NCBI GenBank assembly: GCA_905116865.2
Contig: CAJHNH020008450.1
Coordinates: 997,798 to 1,061,797, forward strand
Length of the DNA: 64,000 nucleotides
Reading direction: 5' to 3'
Origin: Candidula unifasciata
Lineage: Eukaryota; Mollusca; Gastropoda; Stylommatophora; Geomitridae
The notes beneath the pieces were generated by a model. It did no database searches. It saw nothing but the letters and a program-made list of their open reading frames with translations, and was not told where the DNA came from. A program made the translations under genes and the position numbers. Below are positions 45,175-57,800 of the stretch, one piece after another; the stretch's first letter is position 1; the number at the start of each line of letters is the position of its first letter.

Positions 45175-45430
45175 TCCCCACACTTAGGGGGACATTGATC
45201 CAACTTATGTTCAACACAGCAAGAAACCAACTATTCCCCCACACATAGGGGGACATTGATCCAACTTATGTTCAACACAGCAAGAAACCAACTATTCCCC
45301 CACATATAGGGGGACATTGATCCAACTTATGTTCAACACAGCAAGAAACCAACTATTCCCCCACACTTAGGGGGACATTGATCCAACTTATGTTCAACAC
45401 AGCAAGAAACCAACTATTCCCCCACACTTA
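45175..45430 (+). repeat. 61-bp tandem repeat, about 4 units, in the EIF2S2 3' region
   Basis: The unit holds 'TTATGTTCAACACAGCAAGA' and 'CTATTCCCCCACAC'. Neighbouring sequence (44880-45170) carries decayed relatives ('ATCCAACAACCAAC'). Confidence 0.9.
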
Positions 45431-45662
45431 AATGGACATTTATGCAACAAAGAACACACTTGCAGCCTGTAGCCTGTGTCTCTACTATACAAAGGACGAA
45501 TGATTTGTACCTGAAATCACGCACAGAGCCAATAACTCTCACGCCTATGTTTAATTAAATATTCAACCATACATTTTGGGAAGAAGCACTCAACTCTCAT
45601 TCAAAGGCTGTTATTTCAAACATACAAACTTTCACACAAAGTATCAGGCGCGCACACACACA

Positions 45663-45838
45663 TTAAGCAGTTTTTGCCCGAATGGCCGCACGTTTACTGG
45701 TGACTGCCTGGAACCCTGTCTTGATGCTGGCCACAGAGCAGCGACTGCCGCAGGTCTCACATTGGAGGAAGAACAGGCGGGTGTCCTTCTGCAGCAGCGT
45801 ATCACGGGACCTGCACGTATGACATGTCACGTACTCCT
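45663..45838 (-). CDS. EIF2S2: EIF2S2 last exon (zinc finger)
   Basis: The acceptor 'TTTTTTCTTTCTCAG' leads in. Encodes '[20 protein letters not shown]' through '[15 protein letters not shown]' to stop TAA at 45665-45663. All four zinc cysteines are present. Confidence 0.97.
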
Positions 45839-48800
45839 CTGAGAAAGAAAAAATACAAATTTCTTATGTTATTTCAGCTGAGGTCACATAGTAAAATAAA
45901 ATAATTTTCTTTAATGGGGAAAACTGGATGAAGAAATTAACATAATATGCAGTGAAGCGAACTTACCGGCACAGCTCTCCCCCTCCCCCCTCCATTACAG
46001 CACTCAGGATTAGCAGGATTAGCATAAAGAAACATACAAAGTATACTGGATTCTTCTTCACGTACACCAGATGTACACTCCAGGGGGAAAGTTCTGGGTA
46101 TTCATCTACCTCTGGTCTTGTTCCAGAACCTGTGTACTGAGTGCACATCTATTTTACCTGTGTGCAGATTATTGGTTTCTTACCTCTCAGGCAGATGCAC
46201 ACTGAATTGAAAGAAAGCCCCCAGTTAGTAGACTCCTACGACATGCTTGTTGGGGAGGCACTGGGTCTATTCTTGTTCTCCCCCACAATGGGGCCCCGAA
46301 ACTCAAACTGAAAATAGGATGAATTCCCACTCTATGCTACCAGTGCCAGAAATATTAACTCACAAGAAAACAACAAGGGAAACGAGATGTCTGAGACAAC
46401 CCGTAGGAAAGATAAGGAGAGATTAAATAAGAAATAGCACAGAACAGGTTCTACAAGCAAAAATAGCAAATCAAATGGCTTGCCCGCTTAGAGACAAATG
46501 CCCTGTGGTGCGGTACCAGGAAAGGCATATACCAACATAAGAGAAGGATGTAAAGCACAATATAAACAAAGAACAAAAACCATAGAAACTTTACAACAGC
46601 TTGTTCAAGGTGGATAAGAGCAAAAAGCAGACCTTCCTCGACACTTAAAGTGGTAAAAAAGGAAGTGGAGAAAGACTAAACTATGTACTATATGTTAATT
46701 TCTTGATCAGATATACTGGAGAATGCAGCTCTCCAAGCCTCAAGTCCCAGCACTCAAATAGAAAAAGTTAAAACGCCGCCCTGGCGGGCAAGTAGAACTG
46801 ATTCTTCATAACAGGGTGATCAAATAACAATCCCCCCCCCCCCCCTTTCCCTACAAGAATGTGGGGATGTCAATAAGAAAGTCACACAAGGTTGTTAATA
46901 AAAAAAAATAAAGATGATGATAGCTTGAAAACTATTTTTACACACACACTGTCCCTTTATTTTTTTCAACACAATTTCCACCAACACTGATGCACTTATC
47001 AGTCCTCCCAAACCTGCTGCACAGAACTGTGTATTCTGTTTTCTAAACCACCTTTTCATTTCACATATAACTTCTGCATCATTCGTGAAATGTCTCCCGC
47101 CAAGGAGGGTTTTCAGTGGACCGATAAGGCGTATATGGCTAGGGGCTTAGTCGTGGATGTTCCAGAAGTTCCTACCTCAGATGGTTAAAATTTCTCCTGA
47201 GTTAACCAAGCCGTATGTGGTCTGGTATTGTCATGAAGGAGCAGTACTTCTCTAGTCAGCAGGCCTGGACGATTTCTTCCTTGAAGCTATGAACCGCTTT
47301 ACTTTTATACTACACAGCATTAGGCCAGAGGGCAAAAGCTAATGCGCCGCTGGATCAATAACAGCACCGCTTTAAGGGATAAACATTTGTCAGTATAAAC
47401 AGGAAGCATGTCCTTATGAATGTCCTTTGCAAGCAACCCTTTTACCCCCCCCCCCCCCCCCTCCCACAAACGCACAACAGCACATTGCTCTCTTTGAGGG
47501 TAAACAGTGTAGGTAGTCGCCAATTTGTTTCTGTGCTGCGAATGTGCTTGCTTCACCTAACAAACAAAGACAAAGTTGGATGTTGCTGTCACCTAATGAC
47601 ACCTTTAGAAACAACCAACTACATTTTCCTGCCATCCTATAACCATTTGTGACTGACTTACTGGCTTCCCCTCATATGTGTGTGTCATGATTTCACTTGG
47701 TTTGTATTATAAAAGAAGCAACTTTCAGCCGACACAGATACCTTCAGAAAGGTTTGTCTTCTGTCAAAAATCTACAATGGTCAACTGTACACAAGGACTA
47801 CAGAAGCTCACAAACTGCTAAGACCTGTGAATCTCTCTTTTATTTCAGCTTTGCATGTTTGCTTCATATACCAACCATAATGTATCTAAAACTAGGATGA
47901 TCATTAAAATTTTAGCTGAAAATGGGACATCCCACTGACATTTCGGAGCTGAAAACAAGACACCCTAATCAAGGCGCCAGCGTGAAACTTTGACTGGACT
48001 GCTAGAACAGTTGCTCTACCAGAACTCTATAGCGGCTTGTTTATGACAGTAGTTCTGGCACCGCCATATTTTTTCCTGCGTACACAAACATATAGGACGC
48101 CAGGAACTATAAACTTTATTTAGAGGATATTCTCGCAAACAAATGGCTTTTAAAATTGTAGAGAAATTCTAATATCACATTTTTCAGCCCGTTAGCCTTT
48201 GAGAAATTGTGACGCAATATTTTTTCCACATTTCAGGCATTGAAAAAAAAAACGACCAAATATAAAAATGTCTACAGATGTAAGCATGTTCTGTTCTCAA
48301 GCTTATTTCTAGATTCTCATGGGACGGGACAACTAACCATGATTTTATGGAGTATCCAAGGGACGGCCAGGACACACCAACAAATGCACCAATGCAAATG
48401 GGAAAAAGCATGGACAAAGCTATTATCAACGTTGTACGGAGACTAGGCTGGGGGACAGCGGTGAATATCTTAATGCTAACACAACTGCGTGACCGGGGAA
48501 TTAAGCTTGGTGAAGCACATCTTTGACTTCAAGGTAAAGACAGGAGATACCATAACCACCAACTCATAGAAACAATCAGTAGAGGCACCTTGGAGTGGCT
48601 GCTGCATCTGAGGACTGAGCACGCATGGGGATGCCCAATGTGTAAAGACGTCAATTGTGATAACATAAGACAACACCAACAAAACGGGACTGTTCCTGTG
48701 AAAACCGGAGGTAAGGTCACCTTAGCTAAAACTGACTTATCGTAATTTTTTAACAGCTAATCAAAACAACTTTTACCAAATAAAAACTGGCACTTTTCAA

Positions 48801-51800
48801 CAACCAAATAAAATGAACATCTGAACAACTATAAACAAACATCTGAACAACTAAATAAATCAGACATCTGCGAACAAATATAAACAAACATCTGAACAAC
48901 TAAATAAATCAGACATCTGTGAACAAATATAAACAAATATTTGAACAATTAAATAAACAAGAGAACTGGGTGACAACTAAAATCAAACATTTGAACAACT
49001 AAATAAAATAGACAACCTTGTAACAATTAAAAACAAACATAAAAACTTACTGATATATCTCCTCAAGACATTCTCAATCTGCTTCTGCGTGTATTTGCCT
49101 CGGATAATGAGCTGGTTGTTTCCATCCACAGAACCACTGGGGGTAAAAACACCAGGTTACCATTTCTGTCTGAACATACTATACTATATATACTTTTAAA
49201 AACCAAACACATGCGTAGTTACTGAAAAGGGACATAATTTGTTCATTCAAAATTCATATAAGGGTTAAAAATTGAGAGTTCTTTTGCATCTGGGTCATCG
49301 ATAGTTTTAGGCGTACAATCTTTCACCATCAGCTTACACCGTCATGTAACTGGTTTTTTTTTTAAATACACTACATTTCCAATACCCATAATTTTGTTGT
49401 AAGAATAACAAAATGCTATGTCGAGAAAATCGGCTTCACTGCACTGGGGTTTATCACGTATGGCTCGGTCTCTCTGCGCAGAACAGCTAGCAGCCTGCTG
49501 GGAGTGCCCCACAATTCACACAAACATAGCAGCTCCAGCATGATCCACAGGGATCTTTGTTTGAAAAAAAAAAAATTGCAATCGTGAACTGAAGAGTGCA
49601 GCATTGAAACGAACCCATGACCAGCAGAGCCCAAAGCAACTGGCTTGACCCCTTGGCCACAGAGATCCCAGACTGTGCGGACTACAACCACCTTTTTCAC
49701 AAACTCCCCAGGCACTTCCACTACTCACCTCACTAGGCTTGTTTGAATTAATTATTCTACTGCTCGAAGATATTACAAAGAAGAATTGTTTCCTGTGCGA
49801 GTTCCAGGCTACCCTTTAGGGTGGAATACCTCCTACCCCCCTCAGACGAGCATTTCATGAGAGGCTGAAACTTGTGTTGGACCGAAAGGTGTGGATATCA
49901 CAGCCTAGCTGATAACAACAAAACATGTCAACCAACCTAGGGGTGGACACAGAAGTAGAGTGACAATGACAATGATGGCCAGATTTTAACTTGTTAAGAT
50001 CCTGGTAATTACTCTTGCTGTCCTACATAATCAGACTAAGGCCAATCTATAGCCGTTTTTTGTTTGAAGTCGTCACTAGGTTACTGTTTATGTGCACCAG
50101 ATAAAATGGCTCGCCACCAGGCAGCCCTGAAATAGACTCTTGCAGCATTGATGTGAAATAGACAGACCCTAATACTGTCCCGACCAACGACCAAGCCGTA
50201 CACCAGCCCGCCAATGGGCAACCCGGTTGCCAGTGTGACCAAGTTCAATCGTGTATAGGAAACTCACAACCTAGGACTCTCCTACTGTTCACGTTTCACG
50301 GCAAAATTGCAAGGTGTAAACGAAATTAGATCTACTTAAATTCACAACCTTCAGTTACATTGCATATACTAGAAAACAATTTCCGTACTCATGTTTTTTC
50401 CGCGTCACAGAAGAAAGCCATTTCACCTACACCTACCACCCTCCCTGATACATCTGTGTGCCCACCCTCCCTGATACATCTGTGTGCCCACCCTCCCTGA
50501 TACATCTGTGTGCCCACCCTCCCTGATAAATCTGTGTGCCCACCCTCCCTGATAAATCTGTGTGCCCACATTCCCTGATAAATCTGTGTGCCCACCCTCC
50601 CTGATAAATCTGTGTGCCCACCCTCCCTGATAAATCTGTGTGCCCACCCTCCCTGATAAATCTGTGTGCCCACCCTCCCTGATAAATCTGTGTGCCCACC
50701 CTCCCTGATAAATCTGTGTGCCCACCCTCCCTGATAAATCTGTGTGCCCACCCTCCCTGATATATCTGTGTATCCACCTTTCCTGATATATCTGTGTACC
50801 CACCCTCTCTGATATAACCTACATTTCCATGGAATAAAAGGAACCATATTTTGCACTCACAATTATTCCTTCAGATGAAATTTCATCTTACTTGGATTAT
50901 TTCATCTTACTTATATCATTTTATTTTACTTATTTAATTTCCCCAGTGCAAATGTATTCAAACCTATCTTTCTCCAAAGCAAAATGCTAATCCAACTTTG
51001 TTTCTAATGCAAACTTGTTTATATGGTTTTCTACTTCTTAGCGTTCACCAGCTGTAAACTGGTTGTTCGTCCACTTCTAGACCCTACTCTTGTCTCAGAA
51101 TGTCAGTTTGACATGCAGGTCTGTTTAACAGATCTGGCTTACTTGTATGCAGACTGTTGGTTCCTGGACTCTCAGACAGATGCACTCCAGTAAACCCAGT
51201 ACACTAAATACTTAACCTGCCCCTTCTCTAAACCATTTTTAAAACCTCATTCCTAAATTAAACTTTGATTACAGCTGTTATTTCAACAATGTCTTCTACG
51301 TCAACAATTTTAACTGGTCATATTTTTCCTGTAAAGCCAACTTACCTCACCAAATATTCATACAATCAACTGGCATTATTTTCTTAAAGAAATTTGGCAT
51401 TTTATCGCTAGACTGCCATTCTTAACTTCAAATATTTCTTCGCTCCTTAATTCTTCAGTGAAATATGTCTTAATGCAATATATATATATATTTATATATC
51501 TATATCCTCTTCATGTCACTGTTGAATCAAAAGGCATTCACAAATGATCTCCATTGCTGCCGGTCTGCTGCTGTTTTTCCCACGTTATCCCGTATCAGTC
51601 TACATTCCTTCATTTCCTGTTCTATTGTCCCTCTCCAGGTTTCCTTAGGTCGTCCCCGTCTGCTGTCTACCGGAGAGCTGTTTTTGCCAGAGTGTACCGG
51701 ACATTTTGCAAACATGTCCAAGCAATCTCTGTCATCTTACTTTGATAACATTTGCCAGTGATGCACTTCGGTTTTCCTCCCCAGTTCTTCATTTGTGATC

Positions 51801-54800
51801 TTGTTCGGCCAAAATATTTCTAGAATTCTCCTTTAACATTTATTTTGAAAAATCTAAAGTGTATGTGTAATTCTTGCTGTCATTTTTCAACATTCACTTT
51901 TTTTATAATAGTATTCCTAAAATGCTCTTGTATATTCTGACTTTTGTCTTCAAACTAAACCCCTCTGACTTGCATACAATGTTAAGCATGGCAAATGCTT
52001 GATTTGTTTCAGGCACTAATTCTAAAATATTTATTTGGTATAATTTGTTAATCAATATTTATTTTGTCCTAATTCTTTAATGAAGTATTTCAGCAGTCCA
52101 AAATACCTTAATGAAACAACTGTTTCCCCCCAATTCTTAAATGAAATAATTTTTCATTCCCTAATTCTTCAAAAATATAATACTTATTTACCTAAATCTT
52201 TAACGAAGTATTCTTCAGTCTCAATTTTCCAATGAAATCATTCGTCAGTCGCCAATTCTAAAATCCAAGAATCAAGGAATCTAAAAATTAATACCCATAT
52301 TCATGGGAGTTCAACAATGGAAACCATTATCTTAGCTATCAATTTGGGGACTACAGCATTTAGAGCCCTAAGGGTTCACTACTGCAGATATTATCTGCTT
52401 CCATTCATTATGTATATTTCATATAAACATAACATGCCTTACTGATAACGTGCAATTGCAGTTTGAAAGACAAGTGCTTGGAAGAGCCGAATGTAAGACA
52501 GGCTTGCGTGCCCAATTTGTAACCCCTAGATAATAAAGAGTGTTCGTTCTGTGAATGTGCCTTTTTTTTTTCAGTCGATAACTCCTAAGTGTATGTAGAT
52601 TTGCTGTATATTATCTGTCCACAATTATCTCTGTCTGCCTCATGCTCTACTCCAAGTCAACTCTTTTGTGTGTATAAATTTGTATGACTCAACCTGAGCT
52701 TTCTTAAGCCAGCTTTTTTTAAAACTGGTTCTAGTTGTCCATGTCTGAAAATGTCTCTGCAAAAATGTTAACATAACCTACCTGGTTCCCAGCTCAGCTA
52801 ACAAGAATGCCAGAACATGTTTGGGCTGTCGATGTAATCTGTGGATCGTATTGTTAACATTTACTTACAAATACCACAATAATGTTAACATTTCACTTAT
52901 AAATATAACAATAAATGTTAACATCTCACTTACAAAAATCACAATAAATGTTAACATTTCACTTACAAATATAATCATATTAACATTAGTCGTTGTGGTG
53001 TAGCGGCTAGATGCTTGCCTATAGATTGGAAGCTCATGGGTTCTGGTCCCGATGGAGACGTACTTTTTCAAAAAAATGACTTAGGCTGCCGGGCAGAACC
53101 AGCCTTAAATGGGTACCAAGTAAAGTCCTGGGAAGTAAAGGTGACCGGCAATAAGCTGAACACATCCTTCATTAAGTGCCAATATGTCTATAATATAGAG
53201 GTCTAGCTCTGTCCAATACATATGAAGGCGTGGAAAAAGGTCTTTTAACCTTTCATTGACAAGTATAACATTTCACCGACAAAAATAACACTGCTGTTAA
53301 CATTTCACTGACAAATATAATATAACACTGATGTTAACATTTCACTGTTAAATATAAGAATTTAGTTTTTGTTTTATTTCTGTTCTATTCAAACAGGCAT
53401 GGTGGCAGGTAAGATTGCCGGACAGGACAGAGGTATGTGTTCAATCCCCTAAACAGTGGCAACATTTCTACTAGTACAGATCTGGGGTTCAACCACCCAC
53501 AAAACGACAACCTGGACAATTTCAAACTATTGCAGTTAAATGAATTAGGAGCTGACACCACAGCACTAGGGACATTCCAATAAGCGCTCCGTCTTCAGCG
53601 GCATGTGCAGAGTTCCAGTTCTGATGGTGGGAGTATTTCCATCTCACACCCCCCTTCCTCCTCCCCCTTTCAGAGTGTTGAGTGTCAGCCAGATCTCCTA
53701 GTCACTCTTCACTACCCCATTCTCTTCAGACCGTGATGATCTGTTTGTGGCTCTGCACTGTTTACTTACTCCAAAAGGCCCCTTAGATCAGTGGTTCTCA
53801 ACCTTCCTAATGCCGCGACCCTTTAATAAAGTTCCTCATGTGGCGACCCCCCAACACATAAATTATTTTCGTTGCTACTTCATTTCTAATGTTTTTCGAT
53901 GGTCTTAGGCGACCTCTGTGAAAGGGATTTGTGTTAGGAACTGCATGGGTCACAGATTACATCTGAAACTGTGTATTCTTATGCAGTATTGTGCACGAGA
54001 TGCCGGCTTTTATAAGTGACGCTTGAATCAATTTTTGCGTGAGACATTTTTTGCTGGCACATCTGACCGTTGCCTTGTGCATTTTACTTTGCGTTTATGA
54101 GCAAGATTTTGCTATGAGAGACATGTCACGTTTAGGAGTTCCAAGATTTTGCTATGACTGACATGTCACGTTTAAGAGCTCCAAGATTTTGCTAGGAGAG
54201 ACATGTCACGTTTAAGAGCTCCAAGATTTTGCTATGAGAGACACATCACGTTTAGGAGCTTCACGACTTTGCTATGAAGACATGTCATGTTTAAGAGCTC
54301 CAAGATCTTGCAATGAATGACATCTCATGTTTATGAGCTTCATGGCTTTGCTAGGAGAGACATGTCACGTTTAAGAGCTCCAAGATCTTGCAATGAATGA
54401 CATCTCATGTTTATGAGCTTCATGGCTTTGCTAGGAGAGACATGTCACGTTTAAGAGCTCCAAGACTTTGCTATGACTGACATGTTTTATCATTACTTTT
54501 CAAAAGGAACAGTAAAGGACTAGTTGTATGATTTTAACTGGCGTAGTAGCAGGGCAGATATAGGACAGCATATCTGCAGTTACAGTGGGACCTTGATTAA
54601 CTAGAAGAGATTAACTATAACCGATGTTTCAATCCAATATTTACAATTTTACTATGATCAATCTTCTTCTTCTGTCTACTCCTGCAATGCATCATGGCAG
54701 GAAAAAGATATCTGGAACAGGAAATTCTGTTCGCTTGGTATAAAGTACTTTTCAGTGTCTGATATTTCTGTGGTCCATATTCCTGTGTGGTCGACCTCTG

Positions 54801-57800
54801 GTTCTGTTACTACTGTATCTGTATAACATTGCTCTCTGTGGTGCCCTGTCTGAGGTCAATCTTGCTATATGGCCAAACCATTTGATTTGTTGTCTACCTA
54901 TGAAGTTAAGTATTGGTTCCGTGCCTACCCTCCTAATATAAGCGTTCATCATTAACAAATCCTTTAAATAGCACAGCTCTCGTCATGGGACACCTGAAAG
55001 TTTCTTTCTTTTGCCATTTTCCAGCCCCATGTGCTTTCACAGCCAATGCATCTTCAGTGTCTTGTATCCACGTTTGTGGAGGTCTGCCTCTGCCTCATTT
55101 TCCAGAAACTGTGCCCTCCATCACCGTTCTCTCCTTCTACCACAACATTTAACATGGCCAAAAAATACATCAGTTTCTGGGTTTGGTTGCTATGGCTTGT
55201 CACAATTCAATATTTACTACAATCAATGTTACATTTCATATATTCATTCAAACATGTTCAATGTTACAATTCAATATTTACAAGTACACAGTATCATAGA
55301 ATACTTACAATCTACAAATATCTGCAAAGTTGGCAAACGATGTTTTCCTGGTGCCGACACGTAGGACCTGAGGTGGGCGCATCACAAACTTTTTCTTCTC
55401 TCCAGCGATCATGTCCGGGTTTTTCTCTCGCATAATATCAAACACTCGAGTCAGCAACTGAAAAATATCAGTTTCAATATGTTTAATTGTTTTTTCTTTC
55501 TCACCAGGGATATAATATTTTATCAATATAAAATTCAATTGTAAAACACTTGAGACGGCAACAGAAAACTGATGGTTTTCATTTGTTAAAATTCTTTTCT
55601 TCTAGCCTGGAATATAAAATTGTATCAGTACAAAGTTAAAATTCAGATGGAAGAAAGATTCCTCTGCACTAAGTTTTATCCAATATGGCCCATTCTTTTG
55701 AACAGCTAGCCATCTACCAAGAGGGTCGCACAAAGTATGATTTCTGGCTTCAGGGATCTCTGAACAATAACTGATAATCTAACTGTGGCTTGGCATGTCT
55801 AATATTTCAAGGGGTGGTAGATAGGCTTCATGCAGTCGTGAGACCTAGGCTGCACTCTCTCTTTGGAGGTAGGTGGGTTGGGGTTAGGGCTAGTATTAGA
55901 TGTTTTAGGGTCGTTGAAAGCACCAGAAAGCTGGGAAACTTAGTCTTACCACCCTCTAAAATGTTGGACTGTCCTTTGACATCATCTGAGGTAGGATATT
56001 AATAATGAACCAGATATTTTTTATAGACCCAACAGTTCCCTGTGCGGGTTCCTGGGTCTTCTTGCAGGTAAACCAAGAACAGACCCACTGCCTACCCAAA
56101 AGCACGTCGTAAGAGTAGATTAATTGGGTGCTTCCTTCAAAGTCAAGAGTGCATCTGCCTGAGAGAAAGGAACCAACAGTCTGGACATAAATTAGTCAGA
56201 TCTGTAAAACAGATGCACATTTAGGCTCAGATACAGGACAAAAGTCCAGAAGCGGACACACAACCAGAACTTTTCACCCGAGTTTACAGCTGGTGAACTC
56301 GAAGAAGGTGGTCAATCAGTACTCGGCAAGTAAAGTGGTAAACATCACACTGACATGCCTTTACTGCCACGACATGACATGGTTTCCATTTTAGGTTTGG
56401 GTCAAACTGGGAGCCAAGGTCAATTGTGAAAGAAGAACAAACTTTGTTGTGTAGGCTCCAGGGCCCCTTGATGGGCCGAGGGGAGGAGGGGGAAAGCAAA
56501 CAAACCAGATAGGCCAGTGCAGCTACATCACATCATTACATCTTTCACCAACATGTTTTCACCTGGCACGCTGTGTTGCAGTTTACAGCTGGGCTGTGAT
56601 ACATGTGCCGCGCATCCCAACAGGTCAAATTTCGGCAAACTCTTAAGTAGTTATTTTATGAGACGCGCATCCCAACAGGTCAAATTTCGGCAAACTCTTA
56701 AGTAGTTATTTTATGAGACGCGCATCCCAACAGGTCAAATTTCGGCAAACTCTTAAGTAGTTATTTTATGAGACGCGCATCCCAACAGGTCAAATTTCGG
56801 CAAACTCTTAAGTAGTTATTTTATGAGACGCGCATCCCAACAGGTCAAATTTCGGCAAACTCTTAAGTAGTTATTTTATGAGACGCGCATCCCAACAGGT
56901 CAAATTTCGGCAAACTCTTAAGTAGTTATTTTATGAGACGCGCATCCCAACAGGTCAAATTTCGGCAAACTCTTAAGTAGTTATTTTATGAGACGCGCAT
57001 CCCAACAGGTCAAATTTCGGCAAACTCTTAAGTAGTTATTTTATGAGACGCGCATCCCAACAGGTCAAATTTCGGCAAACTCTTAAGTAGTTATTTTATG
57101 AGACGCTTGTTAGAGGGCAGTGAATCACACCCCCTACCCTACACATGTGGGGAAACTTCAACACAAAAAGAACAGAGTGAACAGAAACAGTCAAATGATT
57201 ACCTCATCATATGTGTAGTCCCTGTCGGAGCCGATCCAGGCATTGTGTGCTCCAACATCATCTCCGATAACCAACTGCTCATCTGGAGAAGACAATGATG
57301 ATGGTCAGAACTAGATAACAGAATGTGCAGCAGAAGAATCCACAACATCTTCAGATCAAGAGTTAGAAGAGAACACCACATGTCAATGCTAAAACTGTCC
57401 TTGCATTTCATTGATCACCTATAATCTTCTTTCATCACAAAGCAGCGTCATCTCCCAATGGAGCATAGGAACCAACCCAATAGCCTTTAGAAGATGACAA
57501 GACTGGGTTGCATATGCAAGCTTGTTTTCTACAAAATGTGAGATAACTGATGCAATGTGCTAAAACTACATTTTTTCAAATGAACATGTGATGCAATAAT
57601 TCCACACTGGAGGTCACTGTTGCACGCTGATTTGGGTAAAGTGTGATATTGTGTGAAGGGACAGTGGTATGAGAGTAATTCTGTAGTGTCACGAGAGAAA
57701 GTAGACGCGTGGGTTACTGTGTGGGGGCTGAAAGCATGGCTAACGAGATAAACAGAGAAAGTGTGAATTAAGTGACAGCGAGATTCTCAGGTAATATCAG

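Larger units (their letters stand above)
44300..45662 (-). other. EIF2S2: Probable EIF2S2 3'UTR and flank
   Basis: No other gene is seen between the LINE and the EIF2S2 stop. The nearest minus-strand AATAAA motifs are at 44367-44362 and 44327-44322, giving a possible 3'UTR of about 1.3 kb. This extent is an inference. Confidence 0.4.
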
